Of a stretch of DNA of 64,000 nucleotides, positions 53,303 to 61,605 are shown one piece after another. The number at the start of each line of letters is the position of its first letter. The stretch's first letter is position 1. The notes below the pieces were generated by a model. The model saw nothing but the letters and a program-made list of their open reading frames with translations. It made no database searches and was not told the DNA's origin. The DNA is from CAZCVI01 sp964502145 (GTDB taxonomy: Bacteria > Acidobacteriota > Aminicenantia > UBA2199): positions 1-64,000 of the forward strand of contig CAZCVI010000010.1 of assembly GCA_964502145.1 (NCBI GenBank), read 5' to 3'. Both the position numbers and the translations under genes were made by a program.

Positions 53303-54220
53303 TTGATTAATGTATTGCTGGCTGATACACTCAGTCAAAAGGCAGTTGAGTTTTTAAAAGAGATACCGGAATTCGAGATAATCGTTAAAACCGGTATGGG
53401 CGTAGATCAGTTAAAAGAAGAGATCAAGAACTATGAAGCATTGGTCCTCAGCAGTGTTTCCTCCCTACAATTGAATCGTGACGTTCTCGAAAAAGCCGAT
53501 CGCTTGAAAATTATTATTAAAACCGGTGTCGGGTTTGATCATATTGATACCGAATTTGCCGATTCCCGCCATATCGAGGTCAGGAACACCCCGTTTGCCA
53601 CTTCTATTACTGTTGCCGAATATACCCTGGCGCAAATGCTGGGTATTTGCAGGTTCATTGGTCCCGCTTATATGAGCATGAAAAACCACCGCTGGGAAAA
53701 GAAGATTTTTACCCAGGGCACCGAGTTATACGGCAAAACCGCTGGTATTATTGGCATGGGTCGCATCGGCACCGAGGTCGCTAAACGGCAATTGGCCATG
53801 GGCATGTCCGTGTTGTATTATGATATCGTTGACGTTGAAACCGATCTGGACGCCAGACAGGTCCCATTGGATGAACTATTAAAATCGGCGGATTTTATTT
53901 CCGTGCATCTTCCCTTGACCCCATCCACCCGGAATTTAATTTCCCACGACGCTTTTGCCAAAATGAAAGCAGGTGTTGTATTTGTGAACGTGGCCCGTGG
54001 CGGCGTGGTTGATGAAGTCGCTTTGTTAGAAGCTCTACAAGGCGATAAAATTCGCGCCGTGGCACTGGATGTGTACCCCGAAGTACCCCTCAAAAATTTT
54101 TCACTCATTGATAATGACAAGGTTTATCCTGCCCCCCACTTGGCCGCATGTACTGTTGAAGCCAATTTACGGGCAGATTTCGATGTGATCGCCATTTTAA
54201 AAGAGTTTTTTAATGTCTAA
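53303..54220 (+). CDS. D-3-phosphoglycerate dehydrogenase-like 2-hydroxyacid dehydrogenase
   Basis: Probably oxidises 3-phosphoglycerate, the first step of serine synthesis, given serC next door. 305 residues. The NAD loop is GMGRIGTEVAKR near 150, and the catalytic residues are in NVARGGVVDE (Arg), LDVYPEVP (Glu) and APHLAACT (His). It lacks the C-terminal ACT and intervening domains that give serine feedback in longer SerA proteins. The start is a TTG with GGAGG upstream. Other 2-hydroxyacid substrates cannot be excluded. Confidence 0.88.
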   Translation: MINVLLADTLSQKAVEFLKEIPEFEIIVKTGMGVDQLKEEIKNYEALVLSSVSSLQLNRDVLEKADRLKIIIKTGVGFDHIDTEFADSRHIEVRNTPFATSITVAEYTLAQMLGICRFIGPAYMSMKNHRWEKKIFTQGTELYGKTAGIIGMGRIGTEVAKRQLAMGMSVLYYDIVDVETDLDARQVPLDELLKSADFISVHLPLTPSTRNLISHDAFAKMKAGVVFVNVARGGVVDEVALLEALQGDKIRAVALDVYPEVPLKNFSLIDNDKVYPAPHLAACTVEANLRADFDVIAILKEFFNV

Positions 54221-54221
54221 C

Positions 54222-54270
54222 GTGTAACATGTAGCGTGTAATGTACGACAACGTGAATGACAACGTGAAT
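54222..54270. repeat. short 9- and 12-bp intergenic repeat
   Basis: Related units gtgtaacat, gtagcgtgt, aatgtacga and a tandem gacaacgtgaat lie between the serA-like and pterin-binding genes. Confidence 0.5.
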
Positions 54271-54289
54271 ATAGACGAATAGGAAAAAC

Positions 54290-55102
54290 ATGATAACGAT
54301 TATTGGTAATGTATTAAACGCAAATAACAAGAAAATTTTGGATAAGATGAACAAGATGGATTTCGAGTTCATCCGGCGCGAAGTGATCGCGCAAATCGAG
54401 GATGGGGCAGAGTTTATCGAATTAAACGCTGTCTCCCTGCTGGAAAATGAGATACCATTCCTCCAGGAAGCCATCCAGATTATCGAAAGCAGTGGCAGCA
54501 AAGCTCTGGTACGTAGCTCCAATGTCAACACGCTGGTGGAAGTCATCCGCATGGTGAAAAATGAAGTGGTGATCGGGGATATCGAATATGATAAACGCAA
54601 GATCGACACCATTCTTAATGCTGCGCAGGGCAAAAAGGTCAAATTGATTGCCAGTATCACGGATGATAACAAAGAAGACCCCATGACCCCTGAAAAGTCA
54701 TTGCTTATCGCCCAAATGTTCTTGGATTATTTATTGGATAGCGGGGTCAACAGGAATGATATTCTGTTGGACCCGGTAGTACGTCCTCTAGAGGACGATT
54801 GTGATAATGGGAAGCTGTTTCTCAACACCTTGGAACTCTTCAAGTTGGATTTCCCCCAGGTTAAAACTATCGCCAACCTGTATGTCCTTTCCGAAGGACT
54901 CCCTATGCGCTATCTCATCTCTTCAAATTTCGTTTCCCTTGCCATTGAAAAGGGGCTTGATTATGTGGTATTGGATAATCTGGAAAAAACCATCGTTGAA
55001 TCCATTATTACCACATTAACTATTATCGGTAAAGACAGGAATATGCAAGCCTATCTAAGCTTTTGCCGGAACAATAGAGAATTAAAAAAAAGAGGTGTGT
55101 AA
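54290..55102 (+). CDS. pterin-binding TIM-barrel protein (methyltetrahydrofolate methyltransferase/DHPS-like)
   Basis: A 270-residue barrel with an opening ITIIGNVLNANNKKI, where family members have IGERIN, then an Asn-Ala loop (FIELNAVSL), DPVVRPL and IANLYVLSEGLP. This resembles AcsE-type methyltetrahydrofolate:corrinoid methyltransferases more than dihydropteroate synthase. The corrinoid partner and other acetyl-CoA-pathway genes are absent here. Closeness to serine genes hints at one-carbon metabolism, but this is inference. The YdcH-like gene follows two bases later. Confidence 0.75.
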   Translation: MITIIGNVLNANNKKILDKMNKMDFEFIRREVIAQIEDGAEFIELNAVSLLENEIPFLQEAIQIIESSGSKALVRSSNVNTLVEVIRMVKNEVVIGDIEYDKRKIDTILNAAQGKKVKLIASITDDNKEDPMTPEKSLLIAQMFLDYLLDSGVNRNDILLDPVVRPLEDDCDNGKLFLNTLELFKLDFPQVKTIANLYVLSEGLPMRYLISSNFVSLAIEKGLDYVVLDNLEKTIVESIITTLTIIGKDRNMQAYLSFCRNNRELKKRGV

Positions 55103-55104
55103 CC

Positions 55105-55344
55105 ATGTATATGAATGATCAACACATTAAAGAGATTTTAATCGAACAAGACGAAACCTTTAAAGACTTATCGCACAAGCACCAACAATTCGATCAAAAA
55201 TTGGCAGAACTCCGCGCCCGGGATTTTAAAACGGACATCGAGTTGATAGAAGAACGAGACCTAAAGAAACAAAAATTAAGAATAAAAGATTCCATGGAAA
55301 ATTATATATTCGAATTTCGGAATCGAAAAGCAGCGAAATCGTAG
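55105..55344 (+). CDS. YdcH/DUF465-like small helical protein
   Basis: A 79-residue, wholly helical, charged protein. The pattern FKDLSHKHQQFDQKLAEL, then LIEERDLKKQKLRIKDSME, matches the DUF465 (YdcH) family of short coiled-coil proteins of unknown role. It is packed between the pterin-binding gene (two-base gap) and pssA (36-base gap), so it is co-transcribed with them. Confidence 0.8.
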   Translation: MYMNDQHIKEILIEQDETFKDLSHKHQQFDQKLAELRARDFKTDIELIEERDLKKQKLRIKDSMENYIFEFRNRKAAKS

Positions 55345-55369
55345 AGGTTTCACATAACAACCTGTTACT

Positions 55370-55383
55370 GGAGGATCGCTATT
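55370..55383 (+). promoter_or_regulatory. ribosome site and apparent ATT start of pssA
   Basis: GGAGG at 55370-55374 is six bases from ATT at 55381-55383. No ATG, GTG or TTG occurs in frame near it; the first is TTG at 55468, inside the conserved N-terminus. Confidence 0.6.
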
Positions 55384-56208
55384 AAAAAAAAATATCTTAA
55401 ATTCAGGTTTAAACGGAAGCAAGGGATCAATATTGCCAGACTCACCAAGATATCCTTTCTGCCCTCCTTGTTTACCCTTTTTAGTCTTTTTTTGGGGTAT
55501 CTCGCATTGATGCAGATTTTCAAGGAGAATTGGGAAATCGCCGTGTATTTGATCGCGGGTAGTGTGGTGATGGATGGATTCGATGGCACCGTGGCCCGGT
55601 TAACTAAAACCGAATCCAATTTTGGCGTGCAATTGGACTCGCTGGTCGATGCCGTGTCATTCGGTCTTGTGCCCGCCACATTGATTTATTACTGGGGCTT
55701 TCACATGGGACATCCCCAGATTGGCAAAGTGATCGGTTTCATGTATTTAAGCGCTGGCGTGATCCGTCTGGCCCGCTTCAATGTCCTCAAAGAGATCGAT
55801 GCCTTCCCTTCCAATGTGTTTGTCGGCATACCCATCCCGTTAGGCGCCCTATCTATCTGTAGCGTGGTGCTGATTTTCAAAAATAGATTGGTCAATACTG
55901 AGGCTATATTTATTTTCGGGGGATTTGTGATGCTGGTGGCCTTCCTCATGATTTCCACCATCAAATACCGTGCCATGAAAAAGATCAATTCCAAATACAA
56001 CCTGTTGATCTTGTTGATCCTGGCCATTGTCGTGGCCTTTACTATCAATTTTCCCTCCTACACTATTCCTGTGATCACTCTTATTTACCTGATATCGCCG
56101 CTTTTCTTTTTTATCTATTTTAAAATCAAAAAGCCCAAGAATATCATGGCGGGAATGGAATTCCCATCTGAAGAACCCAAGAACAAAGAAAACACAATCG
56201 CTCAATGA
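55381..56208 (+). CDS. pssA: CDP-diacylglycerol-serine O-phosphatidyltransferase
   Basis: Makes phosphatidylserine from CDP-diacylglycerol and serine at the inner membrane. The CDP-alcohol motif DGFDGTVAR...GVQLDSLVD supplies the metal ligands. About six TM helices follow. The protein is about 275 residues if started at ATT; LPSLFTLFSLFLGYL, the family's opening stretch, lies before the first conventional start at 55468, so translation must begin upstream. A basic N-terminal tail precedes it. ATT starts are very rare (infC, pcnB); a base error is the main alternative. No psd gene is visible nearby. Confidence 0.85.
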   Translation: MKKKYLKFRFKRKQGINIARLTKISFLPSLFTLFSLFLGYLALMQIFKENWEIAVYLIAGSVVMDGFDGTVARLTKTESNFGVQLDSLVDAVSFGLVPATLIYYWGFHMGHPQIGKVIGFMYLSAGVIRLARFNVLKEIDAFPSNVFVGIPIPLGALSICSVVLIFKNRLVNTEAIFIFGGFVMLVAFLMISTIKYRAMKKINSKYNLLILLILAIVVAFTINFPSYTIPVITLIYLISPLFFFIYFKIKKPKNIMAGMEFPSEEPKNKENTIAQ

Positions 56209-56236
56209 AAACCTATGAGAACAAATCGAAGGCTGA

Positions 56237-58051
56237 ATGGCAACAGATAAAGAGAATGATAATCATTTATTACACTATGTAAGACCTTTTTATATCCGTT
56301 TTTTGGCGGCATTGGGTGCTATGGCGGGAGTGGCCTTTTTTACCGTGCTACTGCCTCTGGTCATAGAGCCTTTGATCAATGAAATCTCCATCCGTAGCGG
56401 TGCGCAGGTTTCCAGCCAAGCCATGAGCATGCGGCAGTCTATTTTACACGCCCTTTCTATTACCGAGAAAGAATTGGTGCCGCTCATGCCCGTGTTGCTG
56501 TTGATCGTGTTTTTCGGACAGGCTATATTTAACTTTTTTTCCCTCTACTTCATGAAAACCCTGGGTCTCAAGGTTGTTCGTGATATCCGGGAAAAATTAT
56601 ACAGCAATCTGATCTATCAATCCGTGGATTTTCTCTCCAAGGCCAAGACCGGTGATCTCACTTCCCGTATTTCCAATGATATTGAAAAGATCCGTTTTGC
56701 CGTGTCCGAGAATTTAGCGTCCTATATCCGCGAGGGCTTAACCCTGGTGGGATTGGTGATCTATGTCTTTTCCCGTGACTTCCAGATGGCCGTGATCTCC
56801 GTGATCCTTTTACCCGTAGCCGCATTGCCCCTGGTTTATTTTGCGAAAAAGGTCAAAAAACGGGGCATTCAATCCCAGGAAACCATTGGCGAACTCTCTA
56901 ATTTCCTGGCCGAGACCGTGGCCGGGAACAAGATTGTCAAAGCGTATAATATGGAAGAGTATGAGATTGGAAAATTCAGAGCCATGAACCAGGAGCATTA
57001 CGGGATCAATTCCAAGATCGCCCTGCTCTACTCCCTATCCGCGCCCGTGATGCAGTTTATTGGTGGCGTTGTGGCGTTTGCTGTATTTTCCGTGGGCACC
57101 CAGCGTATTGCTGCCGGTACCATGGACCCCGGTAAATTTACTGCTTTTTTCCTCTCTATTTTAATGATGTATACGCCCATTAAAAAACTCTCCCAGGCGC
57201 ACAACGATTACCAGCAGGGCAAAGCCGGTTTCTTCCGCGTCATGCAGGTGATCAACACCGAGAATCCCATCCAGGATAATCCCGGGGTCCAGGATTTGAC
57301 CCAGGTGGTCGGGGAAGTCACTTTTAAGAACGTCACCTTTTCCTACCAGGAATCTATGCCCGTGATCAAAAATGTCAATTTCACTGCCAGTCCCGGCACC
57401 ATGATCGCGTTGGTCGGGGCCAGTGGTTCGGGGAAAAGTACTCTGATGAACTTGTTGCTACGCTTTTATGAACAGGATGAGGGGGAAATTCTGATTGATG
57501 GGAAAAATACCCTCGGTGTGACCCTTAAGTCGTTGCGGGATGCCATTAGTCTGGTGACCCAGGATGTGTTTATATTCAACGATACCATTGAGAAGAATAT
57601 TGCCTATGGCAGTACCAGCAGAACTATAGAAGATGTCAAAGAAGCCGCGCGAATAGCACGGGCCTCTGAATTTATTGAAAAACTACCCAAGTTATATTCA
57701 TCTATTGCAGGCGAACGGGGCGCGTTTTTATCTACCGGGCAAAGGCAACGTATTTCTATTGCCCGGGCTATTTTAAAAAAACCCGCCATCCTTATTTTTG
57801 ACGAGGCCACCTCTTCTCTGGACTCCGAATCGGAAAAGCTGATCCAGGAAGCCATGGTGGATATAATGAAGGGGCGCACTACCTTTGTGATCGCCCATCG
57901 GTTATCCACTATTATTGAAGCCGATAAAATTCTGGTCATCGAGAACGGTCAAATTAAAGAGAGTGGCAATCATCGGGAGTTATTAGTCAAACGGGGCCTC
58001 TATTATTCCCTGTATAATTTACAATTTCCAGAAATGGATATCATCATGTAA
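56237..58051 (+). CDS. MsbA-like ABC exporter (TM-NBD fusion)
   Basis: A 604-residue half-transporter. Six TM helices (about 20-330) are followed by an ATPase domain with Walker A GASGSGKST near 391-399, signature LSTGQRQR near 498 and Walker B ILIFDEATSSLD near 517. The signature has Thr in place of the usual Gly. It resembles lipid A/lipid flippases of the MsbA group, but drug exporters look similar. It follows pssA by 28 bases and probably shares its transcript. Confidence 0.9.
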   Translation: MATDKENDNHLLHYVRPFYIRFLAALGAMAGVAFFTVLLPLVIEPLINEISIRSGAQVSSQAMSMRQSILHALSITEKELVPLMPVLLLIVFFGQAIFNFFSLYFMKTLGLKVVRDIREKLYSNLIYQSVDFLSKAKTGDLTSRISNDIEKIRFAVSENLASYIREGLTLVGLVIYVFSRDFQMAVISVILLPVAALPLVYFAKKVKKRGIQSQETIGELSNFLAETVAGNKIVKAYNMEEYEIGKFRAMNQEHYGINSKIALLYSLSAPVMQFIGGVVAFAVFSVGTQRIAAGTMDPGKFTAFFLSILMMYTPIKKLSQAHNDYQQGKAGFFRVMQVINTENPIQDNPGVQDLTQVVGEVTFKNVTFSYQESMPVIKNVNFTASPGTMIALVGASGSGKSTLMNLLLRFYEQDEGEILIDGKNTLGVTLKSLRDAISLVTQDVFIFNDTIEKNIAYGSTSRTIEDVKEAARIARASEFIEKLPKLYSSIAGERGAFLSTGQRQRISIARAILKKPAILIFDEATSSLDSESEKLIQEAMVDIMKGRTTFVIAHRLSTIIEADKILVIENGQIKESGNHRELLVKRGLYYSLYNLQFPEMDIIM

Positions 58052-58133
58052 GGTGGGCCCTATGCCCCCGAAAGCTGGTTTTTATGAATGTAATCGTTAT
58101 GAATGAATGATAATAGACAGGGTGAAGTGAACA

Positions 58134-59018
58134 ATGAAAAGTATGACAGGATTTGCCCAGAAGCGTTATGAATTTAATAATATTTCCCTCAGTATCATGT
58201 TTAAGTCTCTCAATCACCGATTCTTGGATATCTCTTATAAGGGCACCGGGATCAATACCACCACCGAGAAGATATTAAAAGATGCCTTCAAGAACCAGGT
58301 CTTTCGTGGCAAAGTCGAGGTGACCTTCGATATTTTCGATGCCAATCAACGCAAGTGCAATATCCAGTTTAACGATCAGTTATCCTCAGAGATACTGGAT
58401 GTATTGCTGCATTTTAAGAAACAGTACAAGGAAAAAATCAGCCTGTCCATGGATTCGTTGTTACGGATTCCCATGATCTTTCATCTCGATTATCAACCGG
58501 ATAATTATAATCAGTTTGAGCGGGAGGAGATTGAGAAATTTATCCTCGGTGTGTTTCAGGATTTTTTACAGAGCCGCGTGGATGAAGGAAACGCTATTCT
58601 GGCTGACATGATGTCCTGCATGGAGAAGATTGAGACCGATCTGGTCATTATCGCCGCAGAGGCTGAAAAAATGGAGACCGACCTGTTTGTCAAGTTCAAG
58701 GAGAAAATGGCCCGCTTCTTGAATGATTTTGAGGTGGATGAACGCCGGGTCATGCAAGAAGCGGCTATATTGGCGGAAAAAAGTTGCATCAATGAAGAGA
58801 TCAACCGCCTCACCACCCACACCAAACGTTTAAAGGACCTATTTCTGGACAAAACCATCGAAATAAAGGGCAGGGAAGCGGATTTCCTGGCCCAGGAAAT
58901 GCAACGGGAAACGCATACCATCGCTTCTAAAACCACGTCCATGGATGTGCATAAGAGCGTGCTCAATATCCGCCGCGAGATTGAAAAAATCAAACAACAG
59001 GTGCAGAATGTCGAATAG
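58134..59018 (+). CDS. yicC: YicC family protein (putative endoribonuclease)
   Basis: A 294-residue protein with the N-terminal MKSMTGFAQKRYE and KSLNHRFLDI signatures, a middle coiled stretch, and the C-terminal DUF1732 part (GREADFLAQEMQRETHTIASK). YicC of E. coli has been linked to RNA decay. Its place just before gmk is conserved in many bacteria. GGTGAAGTG precedes the ATG. Confidence 0.93.
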   Translation: MKSMTGFAQKRYEFNNISLSIMFKSLNHRFLDISYKGTGINTTTEKILKDAFKNQVFRGKVEVTFDIFDANQRKCNIQFNDQLSSEILDVLLHFKKQYKEKISLSMDSLLRIPMIFHLDYQPDNYNQFEREEIEKFILGVFQDFLQSRVDEGNAILADMMSCMEKIETDLVIIAAEAEKMETDLFVKFKEKMARFLNDFEVDERRVMQEAAILAEKSCINEEINRLTTHTKRLKDLFLDKTIEIKGREADFLAQEMQRETHTIASKTTSMDVHKSVLNIRREIEKIKQQVQNVE

Positions 59019-59047
59019 GCTAGTGTCGGATATCGGGTTAGGTGGCC

Positions 59048-59671
59048 ATGAATAATAGTGCTATGAATAATATTATTGTGATTTCCGGGCCTTCGGGTAG
59101 TGGGAAAACCACCCTTATCCGTATGCTCTTGAAAGAGCACCCTGAAATTGCTTTTTCTGTCTCTCATACTACCCGTTTGCCCCGTGGTCAGGAGAAGGAT
59201 GGGCAGGATTATTTTTTTATTTCCCAGAAACAATTTCAGGAAATGATTGCTGCCGATGGTTTCATTGAGTGGGCCAAGGTGCATGGGAACTATTATGGCA
59301 CCAGTATGCAGGAAGTGATCAAGCGCTCGCAGGAGTCGCCGTTCCTGGCATTGGATATTGATGTCCAAGGCGCGCGCATCGTGCGTGGCAAGTTGCCCAA
59401 TGCCTTATTTGTACTGGTGACCCCGCCTTCTATCGAGGCATTGGAAAAGAGGATACTCCATCGCGAAAAAACCATCACCCCGGAATTTCAACGGCGTATA
59501 CAAATGGCTATCGAAGAATTAAAAGCGTACAAAATATACGACTATACCGTGGTGAACGATATATTGAATGATGCGTTTAATGTATTAAACGGTATTTTTC
59601 TGGCCTACAAAAACACCACGGCCCGGAATGAAGCCCTGCTCAAGCAGATCATTGAGCATAAAAAAATATAA
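59048..59671 (+). CDS. gmk: guanylate kinase
   Basis: Phosphorylates GMP to GDP. The P-loop GPSGSGKTT is near 15-23, followed by SVSHTTRLPRGQEKDGQDYFF, ALDIDVQGA and the lid region, all typical. About 207 residues from the ATG at 59048 (AGGTGG upstream); a GTG at 59042 and an ATG at 59063 are alternatives. The usual rpoZ gene does not follow; coaC does. Confidence 0.95.
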   Translation: MNNSAMNNIIVISGPSGSGKTTLIRMLLKEHPEIAFSVSHTTRLPRGQEKDGQDYFFISQKQFQEMIAADGFIEWAKVHGNYYGTSMQEVIKRSQESPFLALDIDVQGARIVRGKLPNALFVLVTPPSIEALEKRILHREKTITPEFQRRIQMAIEELKAYKIYDYTVVNDILNDAFNVLNGIFLAYKNTTARNEALLKQIIEHKKI

Positions 59672-59684
59672 AAGTTTTTGGGAG

Positions 59685-59716
59685 TCCAGAACCCTTTTTT
59701 CAAAAAGGGTTTTGGC
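59685..59716 (+). terminator. hairpin between gmk and coaC
   Basis: ccagaacccttttt and aaaaagggttttgg pair around a very short loop with one outer mismatch. GCCGCCGGAGG follows and supplies the coaC ribosome site. It may be an attenuating hairpin or a dispersed repeat. Confidence 0.55.
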
Positions 59717-59730
59717 CGCCGGAGGCATAG

Positions 59731-60282
59731 ATGAATGTGATTTTAGGAGTTACCGGTTCTATTAGTGCTTATAAAGCCGTGGATATCATGCGGTTGTTTC
59801 AGAAGGGTGGGCATGAGGTGAGCGTTGTATTAACCGCTGCTGCATTGCAGTTTATCCCTGCTTTACCTTTTGAGACCTTTTGTCCCGGTCGCGTGTATAG
59901 TCATATGTTCGCTCCCCATCAAGACCCCTTGGTGCATATTAATGTTGCTCGGCAGCATGATCTGTTATTGATAGCGCCTGCTTCCGCCAACATCATTGGC
60001 AAGATGGCCAATGGCATTGCCGATGATTTATTGTCTACTATGTACCTCGCTTTTTTTAAAAAAGTGGTGGTGGCGCCTGCCATGAATTCCTATATGTTTG
60101 ATCATCCCGCAGTTAAAGAAAACTTGGCACGATTACAGGCGCGGGGCGTTTTTATCATTGAGCCAAGCGAAGGTTCTTTGGCCTGCAAAGAAGAGGGCCG
60201 CGGGAAATTACCACCACCGCAGGAAATTTACGATTACTGTATCACCCTGTCCCAGCAGAAGGAAAACGCCCAGGGGAAATGA
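59731..60282 (+). CDS. coaC: phosphopantothenoylcysteine decarboxylase (separate CoaC)
   Basis: Decarboxylates 4'-phosphopantothenoylcysteine in coenzyme A synthesis. A 183-residue flavoprotein with GVTGSISAYKAVD at the start, the active-site histidine in PLVHINVA, PASANIIGKMANGIADDLL and PAMNSYM. The catalytic cysteine is in GSLACKEEGRGK. In most bacteria this domain is fused to CoaB; here the two are separate genes joined by an ATGA overlap (60279-60282). Confidence 0.92.
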   Translation: MNVILGVTGSISAYKAVDIMRLFQKGGHEVSVVLTAAALQFIPALPFETFCPGRVYSHMFAPHQDPLVHINVARQHDLLLIAPASANIIGKMANGIADDLLSTMYLAFFKKVVVAPAMNSYMFDHPAVKENLARLQARGVFIIEPSEGSLACKEEGRGKLPPPQEIYDYCITLSQQKENAQGK

Positions 60283-60938
60283 TGTTCGGACGGGTAATCA
60301 TTACTTCCGGTCCTACCGTGGAACCCATTGATCCGGTTCGTTATATTTCCAATCGTTCTTCCGGGAAGACCGGCTTTCAACTCGCCGAAGAAGCAAAAAG
60401 AAGGGGGTACGGTGAAATTATCTTTATCACCGGCCCCAGTTCTTTTATTCCTGTCGGTGTGACCGTCATTGCAGTGGAAACCGCGTTGCAAATGCAGGAA
60501 CAATTGGCCCTGTATGCAAAAGCGGCCCAGGTGATTGTGATGGCTGCAGCAGTGGGGGATTATCGGGTGCAACATGTTTACCCACAGAAGATCAAAAAAA
60601 ACGCGGACCGATTGGTATTGGAGTTGGTGAAGAACCCCGACTTGTTGCAACAGTTGGGACAGCAGAAACCCCCGGGGCAAATCCTGGTGGGCTTTGCTGC
60701 TGAGACCGATCATATTTTGGAGAATGCCACGCTCAAGTTTAATAAAAAGAATTTGGACCTGTTGGTATTGAATGAGATATCTACCCTCAATCCCGCGTTT
60801 GATGTGGATGAGAACCAGGTGTATTTTGTGACCTCTGGTGGCACGCGCAAGCTGGAAAAGATGAGTAAAGCCCTGTTGTCCCAACAGATTTGGGATGAAA
60901 TAGAAAAAAAAAGAAATGACTCTAAACTAAAAGTATAA
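60279..60938 (+). CDS. coaB: phosphopantothenate-cysteine ligase (separate CoaB)
   Basis: Joins cysteine to 4'-phosphopantothenate using CTP in bacteria. 219 residues. VIITSGPTVEPIDPVRYISN is the N-terminal signature, then AAVGDYRV, KIKKN and LELVKNPDLL, and GFAAETD. It is translationally coupled to coaC, so the two enzymes should be made in equal amounts. Together they do the work of the usual CoaBC fusion. Confidence 0.92.
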   Translation: MMFGRVIITSGPTVEPIDPVRYISNRSSGKTGFQLAEEAKRRGYGEIIFITGPSSFIPVGVTVIAVETALQMQEQLALYAKAAQVIVMAAAVGDYRVQHVYPQKIKKNADRLVLELVKNPDLLQQLGQQKPPGQILVGFAAETDHILENATLKFNKKNLDLLVLNEISTLNPAFDVDENQVYFVTSGGTRKLEKMSKALLSQQIWDEIEKKRNDSKLKV

Positions 60939-60950
60939 ACTAAAAATAAA

Positions 60951-61598
60951 ATGAATCCAATCAAAGAGATATTAACTTTTTATCAGGAACTCGGTGTTTC
61001 TTTTGTCGAGCGGTTCGAAGCCGACCCTGTCGTGGATATTGGCGTCGTGCGCGGTGAGATCATGCGTTGCACCAAGTGTCCCCTTCATGAGAGCAAGAAA
61101 AATTATGTACCCGGTGAAGGGTGTTTGAACCCGGACATCTTGTTTATCGGAGAGGCTCCGGGCGAGACTGAAGATTCCTTTGGCAAACCTTTCATTGGCA
61201 ATGCCGGGCAATTGTTGGACAAGCTTATTGCACGCATGGGCTACACCCGCGAGACTGTATTTATTGCCAACATCATCAAGTGCCGTCCCCCTAACAATCG
61301 CGACCCGCTGGTGGAAGAAGTTGCGGCGTGCAAACCTTATATACTCAATCAGATCAAGATATTAAAACCCAAAGTGATCGTGTGTTTGGGCCGGGTGGCG
61401 TTAAACAATCTGCTGGGCCAAAATTTCCAGATTACCCATGAACGGGGCAAAGTGCTTGATTTTAATGGTATTCCCGTGGTGCCCACCTACCATCCCGCCT
61501 ATATTTTACGGCAGAAAACCCCGGAAGCGATTACCAAGACAAAATGGGAAACCTGGCACGACATGGAAACGGTGCTGGGGCTGATCAAGAAGGGATGA
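60951..61598 (+). CDS. type 4 uracil-DNA glycosylase (iron-sulfur)
   Basis: Removes uracil from DNA. A 215-residue family 4 UDG with cluster cysteines in CTKCPLHE near 37-44 and further cysteines toward the middle (AACKPY) and in the V-C-L-G region. The active-site motif GEAPGETEDSFGKPFIGNAG, the IIKCRPPNNRDP stretch and the HPAYIL motif are intact. It follows coaB with a 12-base gap and precedes the PriA-like gene. Confidence 0.92.
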   Translation: MNPIKEILTFYQELGVSFVERFEADPVVDIGVVRGEIMRCTKCPLHESKKNYVPGEGCLNPDILFIGEAPGETEDSFGKPFIGNAGQLLDKLIARMGYTRETVFIANIIKCRPPNNRDPLVEEVAACKPYILNQIKILKPKVIVCLGRVALNNLLGQNFQITHERGKVLDFNGIPVVPTYHPAYILRQKTPEAITKTKWETWHDMETVLGLIKKG

Positions 61599-61605
61599 AT
61601 TGCCA

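Noticed and set aside
58556..59368. 270-codon antisense frame over yicC and gmk
   Set aside because: Both sense genes are clear family members; the antisense product resembles nothing.
60234..60884. 216-codon antisense frame over coaB
   Set aside because: Shadow of coaB.
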